Shown here in pieces: positions 18,619-26,631 of a stretch of 49,681 nucleotides of DNA (the first letter of the stretch is position 1; every line of letters starts with the position of its first letter). The position numbers were made by a program, and so were the translations under genes. The DNA is from JACRAO01 sp964490895. Its GTDB lineage: Bacteria > Bdellovibrionota > UBA1018. The DNA lies in the NCBI GenBank assembly GCA_964490895.1, contig CAZBEI010000094.1, positions 1 to 49,681 on the forward strand, read 5' to 3'. A model generated the notes under the pieces. The model was not told the origin of the DNA, did not search any database, and saw nothing but the letters and a program-made list of their open reading frames with translations.

Positions 18619-20777
18619 TTTACCCGGCTCCCACGTCTCCATTTGTGAAATCCACCCAGAATATTGAGGGCTATCTCTGGAGCATGCGCGCGCTTCCAAA
18701 CTCCAGCGGCATATTTATTGGCCTCAGCTAAAGTGGGGTAGATATGAATAGTCCCCAGGATTTTATTCAGCCCTAATCCATGCTTCATAGATGTCACATA
18801 TTCGGCAATAATATCGCCCGCATGAGAGCCAACGATTGTAACGCCTAGGATTTTATCTTTCCCTGGAGAAGTGAGGACTTTTATAAATCCATGATCTTCT
18901 TCGTCTGCAATGGCTCTGTCGAGGTCACTGATTTCATATTTTGTAATTTCAAATGGGATTTGTTTTTCTTTTGCTTCTTGTTCGCTGAGACCCACTCTTG
19001 CGACTTCTGGATCTGTAAAAGTGCACCATGGAATGACACGGTAATCAGCTTTAAATTTTTTGAATGGACTAAACAAAGCGTTAATTGCAGCATACCAAGC
19101 TTGGTGAGAGGCTGTGTGTGTAAACTGATAGGGGCCAGAAACATCGCCGCAGACATAGATGTTGGGATAATTTGTACGCAAAAACTCATCTGTGGCAATG
19201 GTTCCATTGGGAGAGATTTCTACACCCAAGTTTTCGAGCCCAAACCCCTGGACATTTGCTTGTCTTCCAAGTGCGATTAGGATTTCATCGAATTCGATTT
19301 TTACTTCTTTACTATCATGCTCACAAATAAGGATTTTTTTATCTCCACTTGACTCGATGGCTTTTGCCTTGTGGCCGACCAAAACCGTAATCCCCTCTTT
19401 TTTAAACTGATCAGAAATGAGAGCGGACACCTCGGGGTCTTCTCTGGCTAGGATTCTAGGTGCCATTTCTACCTGTGTGATCACTGATCCAAGGCGGCCA
19501 AAACATTGAGTGAGTTCGCAGCCAATAGGACCTCCACCCAGTATCAAGAGGCGTTTGGGTAGAGACCGAAGGTCCCAAACAGTGTCACTTGTGAGGTATA
19601 TAATTTTTTCAAGACCTGGAATAGGTGGAACTAAAGGCCTTGCACCTGTTGCAACAATGATTGAGCGTGTAGTTATTGTTTTGCCATTTACTTCGACAGT
19701 ATAGGGCGTTGTGATTTTAGCTTCTCCATGGATGCACTCTACGCCTAAACTGCTGTAGCGCTCTATAGAGTCATGGGGTTCTACTTTCTGGATCACTTTT
19801 TGAACACGTTCCATGACTTTTGAAAATTTGAAATCAAAAGCACCACTCTCAAAGCCAAATTCATGAGCGCGCTTTGCATAAGAGAGGATCTTAGCTGATC
19901 GGATGAGCGCTTTACTGGGTACACAGCCCGTATTGAGGCAATCTCCACCCATCTTATTTTTTTCGATGAGCGCGACTTTTGACTTTAGTGTAGCGGCAAT
20001 ATATGCAGATACAAGCCCAGCTGATCCTGCACCGATGACAATCACATTATAATCAAAATATTTCGGCTTTTTATAACGCCGCAAGAGAGCGTGAGATTTA
20101 AAGTAATGGATCAGGGCTTTCGAAATAAGTGGCATGACTCCAATGAGCGAAAAAGAAAAAAGGATTTTGAGTGACAAGATCTCTCCCAGGGAGTGAATTT
20201 GTCCAAGCTCGGTTCCAGCATTGACATAGACCGCAGTTCCCGGGAGCATTCCCACCTGGCTCACGATAAAATAGGTCAAGGTGCGAATGGGGGTTAGCCC
20301 CATAACAAGATTGACCAGAAAAAATGGAAAAAGTGGCACAAGCCGGAGAGTAAAAAGATAAAAGGCCCCGTCTTTTTTAATACCCGCGTTAATGCGAGTT
20401 AGGTTATCTTTAAACTTATTCTGAATAACATCGCGCAGCAAAAAACGTGCAGTTAAAAAGGCTAAAGTAGCACCGACCGTGCTTGCAAAAGAGACCAAAA
20501 CAAGACTTGTCCAAAAGCCAAACAGCAAGCCTGCGCTAAGAGTGAGCACAGCTGCTCCGGGCAAGGAGAGTGCTGTTGCGAGGATGTAGATCCCTACGAA
20601 GAGAGTAAGCATTTCGGTGGGGTTGGAGGCGTAAAATCGTTGGAGGAGCTCTTGCTTTTCTTTGAGAGCATCTAATGTCAGGTACTGTCCCGCGCCACTT
20701 GATTTGAGCAAATAGAACGCGATCAGGATAGCGATGAGCAGCAAGAGCTTAAGGTTTTTTTTACTCAATCTTAGCAA
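18615..20777 (-). CDS. TVP38/TMEM64 - disulfide oxidoreductase fusion
   Basis: 720 residues. Residues 1 to about 215 form a TVP38/TMEM64 (DedA-like, SNARE-associated) membrane domain with several hydrophobic helices. Residues 235-700 are a FAD- and NAD(P)H-dependent class I disulfide reductase: VIGAGSAGL near 246, redox pair in GGDCLNTGCVPSKAL near 278-283, and the C-terminal HIYPTLAE active-site block. It lacks the C-terminal vicinal Cys pair and N-terminal metal-binding domain of mercuric reductase, so that name would be misleading. It overlaps arsS by 4 bases (ATGA) and the exonuclease by 7. It plausibly reduces or moves an arsenic or thiol substrate at the membrane for the arsS-arsM pathway; this is inferred from context only. 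The start is TTG 20777, or a TTG three codons later. Confidence 0.88.
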   Translation of the reverse strand: MLRLSKKNLKLLLLIAILIAFYLLKSSGAGQYLTLDALKEKQELLQRFYASNPTEMLTLFVGIYILATALSLPGAAVLTLSAGLLFGFWTSLVLVSFASTVGATLAFLTARFLLRDVIQNKFKDNLTRINAGIKKDGAFYLFTLRLVPLFPFFLVNLVMGLTPIRTLTYFIVSQVGMLPGTAVYVNAGTELGQIHSLGEILSLKILFSFSLIGVMPLISKALIHYFKSHALLRRYKKPKYFDYNVIVIGAGSAGLVSAYIAATLKSKVALIEKNKMGGDCLNTGCVPSKALIRSAKILSYAKRAHEFGFESGAFDFKFSKVMERVQKVIQKVEPHDSIERYSSLGVECIHGEAKITTPYTVEVNGKTITTRSIIVATGARPLVPPIPGLEKIIYLTSDTVWDLRSLPKRLLILGGGPIGCELTQCFGRLGSVITQVEMAPRILAREDPEVSALISDQFKKEGITVLVGHKAKAIESSGDKKILICEHDSKEVKIEFDEILIALGRQANVQGFGLENLGVEISPNGTIATDEFLRTNYPNIYVCGDVSGPYQFTHTASHQAWYAAINALFSPFKKFKADYRVIPWCTFTDPEVARVGLSEQEAKEKQIPFEITKYEISDLDRAIADEEDHGFIKVLTSPGKDKILGVTIVGSHAGDIIAEYVTSMKHGLGLNKILGTIHIYPTLAEANKYAAGVWKRAHAPEIALNILGGFHKWRRGSRVK

Positions 20778-21325
20778 TTTTGCCGAATATTTGCCGGCAT
20801 TGCAAGATTTTCGTGTCCCCTGGGCGCATATGCCGCCAACACGATTTTTGCGCAGGCCAGTGCGTCAGACAAGGCTTCGTGGTGCTGGAGTGGAATTTTG
20901 AGCGATCGACAGACGTCAGAGAGTTTAGTGGGATAAATGCGCCAAGTTCGTCTTGCTAGCTGCATGGTGCAAGTAAAGTTAAGCTCTGGCATTGGAATTT
21001 TGTAATGTCTGCAACAACCCCGGAGAATGCGTGCATCAAACGCTGCATTGTGGGCTGCTAAAAAATCAGTGTCATCGAACAAAGGATGGATACTTTCCCA
21101 CAACTCACCAAAGGTGGGAGAGAGAGCCACTGTTTGCCAGGTGAGCCCATGGACATAAGTAAAAACAAATTCTCGTGATGGGGGGCGAATGAGAAAGACC
21201 TCTTTTTGCTGAATTTTGCCGTCTTTTACTTTGACAAGACCGATCGAACAAGCACTTTCGTCTTTATAGTTCGCAGTTTCAAAATCAATTGCTAAAAAAT
21301 TGAGTCCCGTTTTAGTTTTAAGCAG
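20771..21325 (-). CDS. DEDDh 3'-5' exonuclease (DnaQ/epsilon-like)
   Basis: 184 residues from CTG 21325. All three exonuclease motifs are present: Exo I LAIDFETAN (Asp14, Glu16), Exo II AAHNAAFDARIL, and Exo III HEALSDALACA with the DEDDh His. An ordinary GTG at 21130 would remove Exo I, so it cannot be the true start. No ATG, GTG or TTG occurs in frame between that GTG and the TGA at 21338, so a CTG with a good ribosome-binding site is the best candidate. The protein is a stand-alone exonuclease of ordinary length for orphan DnaQ-like proteins. It is first in the arsenosugar operon; a functional link to arsenic is not evident and it may just share the promoter. Confidence 0.85.
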   Translation of the reverse strand: MLKTKTGLNFLAIDFETANYKDESACSIGLVKVKDGKIQQKEVFLIRPPSREFVFTYVHGLTWQTVALSPTFGELWESIHPLFDDTDFLAAHNAAFDARILRGCCRHYKIPMPELNFTCTMQLARRTWRIYPTKLSDVCRSLKIPLQHHEALSDALACAKIVLAAYAPRGHENLAMPANIRQNC

Positions 21326-21340
21326 GAAAGACTCCCCTCA
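21323..21340 (-). promoter_or_regulatory. Ribosome-binding site and CTG start of the exonuclease
   Basis: Minus-strand GAGGGGAG at 21332-21339 sits 6 bases before CTG 21325, which leads directly into LKTKTGLNFLAIDFET. This placement is what decides the non-canonical start; the alternative would be a sequence error hiding an ATG. Confidence 0.55.
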
Positions 21341-21444
21341 GTCCTTTTAAGCAAAATTTCTAAAAAAAGCAAAGCTTTATAGCTCATAAAATCTAAATGC
21401 AATAATCCCCGCTGGCTGTTATGAATAGTCTTGTCAGTCTTGGT

Positions 21445-21531
21445 GGAGAGATGGCCGAGCGGCTGAAGGCACTCCCTTGCTAAGGGAACAATGGGTAACA
21501 CCATTCGAGAGTTCGAATCTCTCTCTCTCCG
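21445..21531 (+). tRNA. tRNA-Ser (anticodon GCU)
   Basis: Type II tRNA with a long variable arm. Acceptor GGAGAGA pairs with TCTCTCC, the anticodon loop TTGCTAA has GCT, and the T arm carries GTTCGAATC. The outermost anticodon-stem pair is a C-A mismatch, otherwise the fold is regular. CCA is not encoded after discriminator G. It lies on the opposite strand, between the exonuclease and the start of an accessory region. Confidence 0.95.
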
Positions 21532-21562
21532 CTCTCTGAAAAGGTGTGCGAACATTTTCAAA

Positions 21563-22258
21563 TCATTGATATTTAGGCGTAAAAAGGTCCTCATTTTCTT
21601 TGGAGTTAAATACTTTCAGCACGTCGTTTAATGTGATGCCTTGCAAAACAAAACCTTGATCCCCTGTTTTTAATAATTTAATACAATCTATCTCCTCTAT
21701 AACGTAATCCTCTACTAAAATTTTAACCCGTTTAAATACTGAACTGTTGCCCCCATTCTCTACAGATTTAATTTTCATTTTTCTATCCATCAGGAAAGAG
21801 GGTCTATCTTCTTGTGTCAATTTGCTCTTTGGATTGTCTAATAATTTGATATCACAAACTAAAATCATTTCTACATATGCTTTTGGGTGGGATATAAGTG
21901 CGTTAAGTAGAATTTGTTTCACAAAAACAATATTTTTTTTATCATCTCTCATAAGGGTTTTATCGCCTGTGTCTGCGTCTAAGGACATCCCTGGTGTAAG
22001 TTGGATAGCTTTGCTTAAAACTAATTCTGTCCCATCCAACATGGAAGTACTAATGGAACCCTCCATAGGTCTCATGCTCTTTTTAAGAACCTCATCCTTG
22101 TCATTTTCAGCAACCTCTTTTCCATCGTTCATTAGTTTTGAAACCGAAAGCACTGGCACTTCTTTTTTTGCAACCTTAGGTTTAGGCTCCTGTGCAAACA
22201 AAGCGCTTGCGAAAATAGCAACTACTCCAACAACGGGCATGATTTTTTTACCAAACAT
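21563..22258 (-). CDS. Secreted or periplasmic protein of unknown function
   Basis: 231 residues. Clear signal peptide at residues 1-23 (hydrophobic core VVGVVAIFASALF, cleavage after AQ or just beyond), then a Lys-rich stretch and a mixed alpha/beta-looking body with VSKLMNDGKEV and VLKVFNSKENEDLF. I recognise no domain. It faces away from the IS4 remnant whose left edge is only ~65 bases upstream, so its promoter may have been altered by the insertion. Confidence 0.65.
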   Translation of the reverse strand: MFGKKIMPVVGVVAIFASALFAQEPKPKVAKKEVPVLSVSKLMNDGKEVAENDKDEVLKKSMRPMEGSISTSMLDGTELVLSKAIQLTPGMSLDADTGDKTLMRDDKKNIVFVKQILLNALISHPKAYVEMILVCDIKLLDNPKSKLTQEDRPSFLMDRKMKIKSVENGGNSSVFKRVKILVEDYVIEEIDCIKLLKTGDQGFVLQGITLNDVLKVFNSKENEDLFTPKYQ

Positions 22259-22324
22259 TTTATTTTTTCCTTCTTTTATTTTTACTTCTTAAGTAAAAAT
22301 TTATTCTTAAAGAATGAAACGATT

Positions 22325-23071
22325 TATGAATTTTTAAAGTTCCAAAGTGTTATTGGAACACAGAGAATAGAAGTTTCAGCAACTTCTTGTATCTCTCGCG
22401 GCGTGAGAGCCTCCAGTCCAAAGAATAAACGAAAAAAAAGAGAGGCAGAAGTGGAAATGCGCACAGTCCGTGTGACACTCAAGCCCCCGCATAAGAAATC
22501 ACTGATGGAACTTAAACCACTAGTGATTGATGCAATCTTGGTCACAGAGATTAATCCTCCCCAAGACACGTTTGCCGTGGAGTGGTTGCTTTTAACGAAC
22601 TACCCTACTGAAACCGAGCAAGATGTTATTGCTAGAATTCACTGGTACAGTATGCGGTGGCATATTGAAAATTTCCATCGTGTTTTAAAATCTGGGTGTA
22701 CCGTAGAAGCTGTTCGGCTGGAAACATCGGACCGATTGAAACGGTATATTACATTGATGAGTATTATAGCCTGGAGACTCTATTGGATGGTGAAGGTGAG
22801 TCGAACTCAGCCCCAAGAGTCTTGTGAAATTTTTTTATCAGAACATGAATGGAAGCCACTTTATTGCAAGACTTTTAAAACTAGAGATCTTCCTTCTCAA
22901 CCACCCACCATTCGAGAGGCAATCCATTGGATTGCTCGACTTGGTGGATTTTTAGATCGCAAGGGCGATGGTGAGCCTGGTTCCACCACTCTGTGGAGAG
23001 GATGGCAACGCCTAACGGATTTATCAGAAACCTGGCGTCTTATTTATCCGGATGAAAAAAGTTGTGGGTAA
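22325..23071 (+). mobile_element. IS4/Tn5-type transposase, C-terminal fragment
   Basis: About 240 residues of a DDE transposase. The third catalytic motif is intact, YSMRWHIENFHRVLKSG (the Y-x-x-R-x-x-x-E-x-x-x-x-x-x-K signature of IS4 elements), followed by the GGFLDRKGDGEPG-type C-terminal end. Similarity in the frame reaches back to about 22325 (TQRIEVSAT), but the N-terminal half with the first two Asp residues is missing. There is no start codon with a ribosome-binding site. Its right edge runs straight into the HNH-gene fragment, showing a junction near 23075. Confidence 0.85.
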
Positions 23072-23077
23072 GACTGA

Positions 23078-23335
23078 GCGCCAGGCGAAGCAGTAAAGCA
23101 AAGTGAGGCTAAGGCTACTTCTCCAGAAGAAGTAAAAAGCGAAGTGACCCAGAGGCCCTATATTCCTGTTTTAGTTCGTAACGAAGTATCAAAAAAATCT
23201 CAAGACCAATGCACCTACATTTCGCCTATTACAAAAGAGCGTTGTGCCACCCACAATCACCTCAGAGCGGTAGAGGAGTTTGGGCCAAAGAAAATGCCAA
23301 AGAAAATGAAAGTCACGCACTCGCGGCAGAGGTGA
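23078..23335 (+). pseudogene. HNH endonuclease family, C-terminal fragment
   Basis: The frame opens right after a TGA at 23075. It begins with an Ala/Ser/Pro/Glu-rich linker (QSEAKATSPEEVKSEV) like the end of the gene at 24518, then RPYIPVLVRNEVSKKSQ, DQCTYISPITKERC and HNHLRAVEEFG. This is the end of a DUF222-like/HNH protein. The usual central H-H...N part between the Cys pair and the final HN appears deleted, so the nuclease fold is damaged. No start codon is credible. It is separated from the related N-terminal gene by about 1.2 kb and carries a near-repeat of its sequence, pointing to duplication followed by IS-linked loss. Confidence 0.65.
23079..23145 (+). repeat. 67-bp near-repeat, copy A
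   Basis: This copy and bases 25215-25281 agree at roughly 60 of 67 positions. Both encode the same Ser/Pro/Glu linker of the HNH-family proteins. The arrangement marks two formerly complete paralogues, or one gene split by rearrangement. Confidence 0.8.
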
Positions 23336-23373
23336 TCGCCAGCCAAGATCTGCAGCAAATAATCTCGTGATTT

Positions 23374-23604
23374 TTATGCAGCTTTTTTTCGTTTATGCGT
23401 CAAGCTATAATAATGCTGATCAATTTTTATTTCGTTTTCGACGTCAGTTAGTTTTTCGCCACAATTTTGACAAAGGTAATAAATAATATTCTGGGCTGTA
23501 AAATGGATTTTATTGCGCACATAATTTAAATTTCCGGTAATTTTTTTAATCCTTTTACTGTCACAGATAGGGCAAATAGTTATTGATAGCTTATTCATAC
23601 ACAC
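23374..23604 (-). CDS. YgiT-type zinc-finger antitoxin
   Basis: 76 residues, or 74 from the second ATG at 23598. The two C-x-x-C pairs, CPIC and CQNCGE, form the zinc finger of the YgiT/MqsA antitoxin N-terminal domain. It lacks the C-terminal helix-turn-helix of full MqsA, a common short form. Its start overlaps the end of the DUF4258 toxin gene by 14 bases. It is likely to neutralise that protein. Confidence 0.75.
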   Translation of the reverse strand: MCMNKLSITICPICDSKRIKKITGNLNYVRNKIHFTAQNIIYYLCQNCGEKLTDVENEIKIDQHYYSLTHKRKKAA

Positions 23605-23905
23605 TCCATTTTGATGAAATTAAGATATAAAACTCCTCTAGATAATTTATTTTTCGAATAGCACCCTTAGTATAAATAAAATTTCCATCAAAAGTTGAAC
23701 CAATAATAATGTAGAGCTTTTCCTTTCTCTTTTTTTTGAATTCGCTTGTAGACAAAACCGTTTTATGAATGGCTGGAGAATTAATAATAGACTCAAAAAT
23801 TTCTTCAACAGTAAGCCCATCGTTTTGTCGCTCTTCTCGAGCTTTCGAAGTAAACACAACCTTTCTAGAAATGATCAGGCGTTTAATTTTTACCAAAATA
23901 TCCAT
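23591..23905 (-). CDS. DUF4258 family probable toxin
   Basis: 104 residues. The arrangement VVFTSKAREERQNDGLTVEEI, FESIINS and KLYIIIGSTFDGN, with a short alpha/beta fold, fits DUF4258, a RelE/BrnT-like group often coded next to YgiT-type zinc-finger proteins. Its conserved histidine position reads F-T-S-K-A here rather than the usual F-S-x-H-A, so it may be weakened. The downstream antitoxin overlaps by 14 bases. The toxin role is inferred from pairing; no activity can be read from the sequence. Confidence 0.7.
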   Translation of the reverse strand: MDILVKIKRLIISRKVVFTSKAREERQNDGLTVEEIFESIINSPAIHKTVLSTSEFKKKRKEKLYIIIGSTFDGNFIYTKGAIRKINYLEEFYILISSKWSVYE

Positions 23906-24466
23906 GTAGTTCTTTTCCTGTTTTAGGTGAGTTTAAAATTATCAAATTTAGATCCTCATTGGCAAGGTGTTTTTCAAATTAATTCCAAAGGCATGACTGT
24001 CAAAATCGCTTGGTCATTAGCACTGACAAATTGGCTTGGTCACAACAACAGTGGCTTCGCTTCAAAGAGGCGAAGCATAAAAGTGAATGCCTGTGGGTGC
24101 CTCTATCAGAGTAAGAATTTTTAAATTTATGCCGAGCTCCTCTTCAGCAGCGAGGGTGGGCTTTTCTTTTTGCTGTTTTATATTTGATGAGTGTTTCTTT
24201 TTTTTTATCGAGTTTCGTGGGACCTGTTTTTGTGGTCCTGTGTTTTTTTGAACGGTTGGTGGCGATTTTTAGGGCGGGTAAGGTGAATTTACCACCTCAT
24301 GAGAGATCACTTTCTGTGCAGAAGGAGGTGAGCAAGGGAGATGTTTGGGCTGGAAAGTGAGTTCATATATTTTAACATTTTAAACTAAATTTTTATTAAA
24401 AAAAAGCTGTTTTTATGCATTTTTTTGTTGATTTTATAGTTTTATTAAGAGATAGATCTTTCTATC
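23906..24466. other. Long noncoding or degraded region with hairpins
   Basis: There is no gene I can defend across about 560 bases. It contains a GCTTCGC/GCGAAGC hairpin (24054-24076), a terminator-like hairpin (24219-24249), and frames such as WLRFKEAKHKSECLWVPLSE that resemble worn coding sequence. It lies between the toxin-antitoxin pair and the N-terminal HNH-family gene. The last 100 bases are very AT-rich and probably contain the promoter of the following gene. Confidence 0.4.
24219..24249 (+). terminator. Terminator-like hairpin
   Basis: Stem GGGACC (24219-24224) with GGTCCT (24234-24239), loop TGTTTTTGT, followed after TG by seven T. It is on the plus strand with no clear upstream gene to serve, apart from the broken HNH fragment. 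Confidence 0.4.
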
Positions 24467-24500
24467 TTTGCTTTAAGACACATATATGTCTTAAAGCAAA
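24467..24500. promoter_or_regulatory. 14-bp perfect inverted repeat before the HNH-family gene
   Basis: Arms TTTGCTTTAAGACA (24467-24480) and its reverse complement (24487-24500), six-base loop CATATA. It ends 17 bases before the GTG start and just before the GGGAGGA ribosome-binding site. It could be an operator or a 5'-leader hairpin that affects translation; no T-run follows, so a terminator is unlikely. Confidence 0.55.
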
Positions 24501-24517
24501 AATTCTGGGAGGATTTA

Positions 24518-25318
24518 AAAGTGTTGAACTTAAATTTGAAAACTTTGTCTGATTCGGAACTTCTTGTTCAAACTGAAAAAACTGTTTTTCAAGAAAGAGA
24601 ATGCACCAATCTCGTCCTAGATCACCTCCGAGAAGTGGAGAAAAGGCTACTTTATGCAAAGCTTGGCTTTAGCAGCATGTTTCAGTATTGCACCAAGCAT
24701 CTCAAATATTGTAACGCAAGCGCTCAGCTCAGGATAGACGCGATGAGGCTGTCTAAAGACGTGCCAGAACTTAAAGAGTCACTGCAAAATGGCAGCTTAA
24801 ATCTTTCAGTCATTGGGACCGTGCAGAAGTTTATGAGACATGAGAGAGCAAAATATAAGAAATGCTATAGCCCAGATCAAAAGAGGGCTTTATTAAAGCA
24901 GGTGGAGAAAAAATCAAAACTTGAAACAGAGCAGTTTTTTACAGGTATATCCCCAGAGTTTATCCCACACGAAAAAAAGAGAGTACTCAGTCCAACACAG
25001 ACCGAGATTAGGTTGGTGGCGGATCCAGAGCTTTTAGAGCTCATGGAACTCATGAAATCTAAGCTCATCCAAAAGGGAAACTCTGATCCAAGCTATGCTG
25101 ATGTTTTTAGAGAAGGATTAAAAAAAGCGCTAAAAGTTAAGGCTACTTTTTCTAAGGCTCATGGGCCAGCGCTTGAAAATAATAAAAAGAGTCAAACTCA
25201 AACTGTGGCTACTTCGCCAGGTGAAGTAGTAAAGCAAAGTCAGGCCCAGGCTACTTCTCCAGAAGAAGTAAAAAGAGAAGTAAGTGCCCATGAGGCAGTT
25301 TTTTTAACAGTGCCGTGA
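24518..25318 (+). CDS. DUF222-like HNH-family protein lacking its HNH domain
   Basis: 266 residues from GTG 24518, or 265 from TTG 24521; GGGAGGA lies upstream. The first 130 residues match the helical N-terminal part of HNH endonuclease family proteins common in Bdellovibrio-like genomes (HLREVEKRLLYAKLGFSSMF, then LRIDAMRLSKDVPELKESL). A Lys/Ser/Gln/Glu-rich linker with a tandem ATSP-x-E-V-V/K repeat follows from about 215. It ends in AHEAVFLTVP and has no C-x-x-C/H-N-H segment. A fragment carrying just that missing end lies ~1.2 kb upstream. It is probably a truncated gene; whether the product is stable or has a role without the nuclease domain is unknown. Confidence 0.7.
   Translation, partial: KVLNLNLKTLSDSELLVQTEKTVFQERECTNLVLDHLREVEKRLLYAKLGFSSMFQYCTKHLKYCNASAQLRIDAMRLSKDVPELKESLQNGSLNLSVIGTVQKFMRHERAKYKKCYSPDQKRALLKQVEKKSKLETEQFFTGISPEFIPHEKKRVLSPTQTEIRLVADPELLELMELMKSKLIQKGNSDPSYADVFREGLKKALKVKATFSKAHGPALENNKKSQTQTVATSPGEVVKQSQAQATSPEEVKREVSAHEAVFLTVP
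25215..25281 (+). repeat. 67-bp near-repeat, copy B
   Basis: Partner of 23079-23145. It lies within the linker-coding part of the gene and is itself preceded by a related sequence (ATSPGEVVKQSQ next to ATSPEEVKREV), a tandem repeat that could promote slippage and recombination. Confidence 0.75.
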
Positions 25319-25467
25319 GTTTTTACAGATGCTCAATCCTTGAACACTAAAATAGAGAGAACAGAAAAAGATTTTAATATCTTAAAAATATGTATTTCTA
25401 AGTAAGTGATTAATCTAAAATACTTTTTCTGTTTCAAAAGGCAGCCGCAGCGGTGGTGAGTGGTAAA

Positions 25468-25896
25468 CTACGGTGTTCTTTTTTCCTTTTCTGTTTTACG
25501 TAGTTCTTTTAGCATTGCATTTTCTTTGAGTTTATCAATGAACTCAATCAAGTCGTGCGGAGTGCCTTTGCATATTTCGAGTGATTTTGAAAAACATGAA
25601 GAAGCCCATCCGCCCGTGTGTATGCAATAGTCTGTTGTAGACTTTACGCAATCTCCAAATCCTACGGGAGCTCCTTTGCATTGATCTGAGGCGGTGTTAA
25701 AACAAGTCGACGGCCAACCACCTGTGCTTTCGCACACTTTCCCTACAGTCGACACACAATTTGGGTCGCTGGATCCTCCTCCAGGGCCGCACTGATACCT
25801 TGTGCCGGTGCTATTATCTACCAAAGTAAAATTCGCAGAGTCAGCTAAAGTTTGGTGACTCACAAAAAGAGCCAAAAAAATAAATAAAGTTTTCAT
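25468..25896 (-). CDS. Small secreted Cys-rich protein with two repeats
   Basis: 142 residues from ATG 25896, which begins a good signal peptide (MKTLFIFLALFVSHQTLAD). The frame opens 13 codons earlier, but that would place charged residues before it. After the signal comes a CGPGGG turn, then two copies of the motif C-x-x-TGGW-x-S-x-CF...C-x-G (VCESTGGWPSTCF and YCIHTGGWASSCF), and a Lys/Glu-rich tail. It is probably periplasmic or exported with disulfides. I do not recognise a named family. Confidence 0.7.
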   Translation of the reverse strand: MKTLFIFLALFVSHQTLADSANFTLVDNSTGTRYQCGPGGGSSDPNCVSTVGKVCESTGGWPSTCFNTASDQCKGAPVGFGDCVKSTTDYCIHTGGWASSCFSKSLEICKGTPHDLIEFIDKLKENAMLKELRKTEKEKRTP

Positions 25897-26017
25897 CGGA
25901 TTTCCCCTTATTAGAAAGAATTCAAGGTAATTCAATTTTTTACAATAGAAAAGAGTTATTTTTAAAAAGGGCCCACCCCATAATAAGATGAGCCCAAATA
26001 ACTCACTAGCGAATTTC

Positions 26018-26455
26018 TTAACGAACTTGGCCTAAAGCGGACTTCACGGATAAATACTGGGAGTAGACCTGCGGAAGGTCATAGTAAGTATCAGAGAGGT
26101 AACGCTCTACTGAATAAAAAGCACTTTGAGTTCGAGAGAGTTGATAAGAACAGTTGTCGCCACTGCCGTGATCCAATGGTGTTTCAGAAGCTCCTCCTTC
26201 TACATCACTTCCATTTGGTACCATGCCATCCATACAAGATGCCAAAGCATTGGCTTGTGAAGCAAATTGAGAAACAGCCATCTTGACTGGGTATCTGACC
26301 CAAGTAGAACTCACAATCGAGTTCAATTCTTGAGCTTCTGTAGCCAAATTATCTGCCGCAGAGCCGCCGTGATCATGGTGAGCCAATGCAAGTGAATTGG
26401 GTATTGCTAACAATGCCCCTAAAACAAAACGAACAAACGTATTTTTCTTTTTCAT
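26018..26455 (-). CDS. Small secreted protein of unknown function
   Basis: 145 residues. Signal peptide with FVLGALLAIPNSLALA, cleaved near residue 25, then a His-rich HHDHGG stretch that might bind metal. The body is helical with two later Cys (ASCMDGM and DNCSYQL) and several Tyr near the end. No family recognised. A small inverted repeat lies in its upstream region. Confidence 0.6.
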   Translation of the reverse strand: MKKKNTFVRFVLGALLAIPNSLALAHHDHGGSAADNLATEAQELNSIVSSTWVRYPVKMAVSQFASQANALASCMDGMVPNGSDVEGGASETPLDHGSGDNCSYQLSRTQSAFYSVERYLSDTYYDLPQVYSQYLSVKSALGQVR

Positions 26456-26487
26456 GAGATCCCCCTTGGTTATTTATTAATACTTAT

Positions 26488-26519
26488 GAGAGTTAAAAAC
26501 TCTCAAGTTTAAACTCTCC
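26488..26519. promoter_or_regulatory. GAGAGTT/AACTCTC inverted repeat with a third half-site
   Basis: GAGAGTT (26488-26494), AAA, AACTCTC (26498-26504), then AAACTCTCC nearby at 26511-26519. It lies about 33 bases upstream of the secreted protein gene on the minus strand. It could be an operator or a leader hairpin. No regulator is identified. Confidence 0.4.
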
Positions 26520-26631
26520 TATAGCAAGTGCTATGCCATTCTAAATAAGGCTGAACTATAGATCAGACAGTGTTGGCCAAGGGCTAACCCCAGAGCTAAC
26601 CAGAGCTAAAATGGCACTGAGTAGGATCATC

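Noticed and set aside
18615..20777. Mercuric reductase
   Set aside because: The reductase half is related, but the C-terminal vicinal Cys pair and the N-terminal metal-binding domain of MerA are absent.
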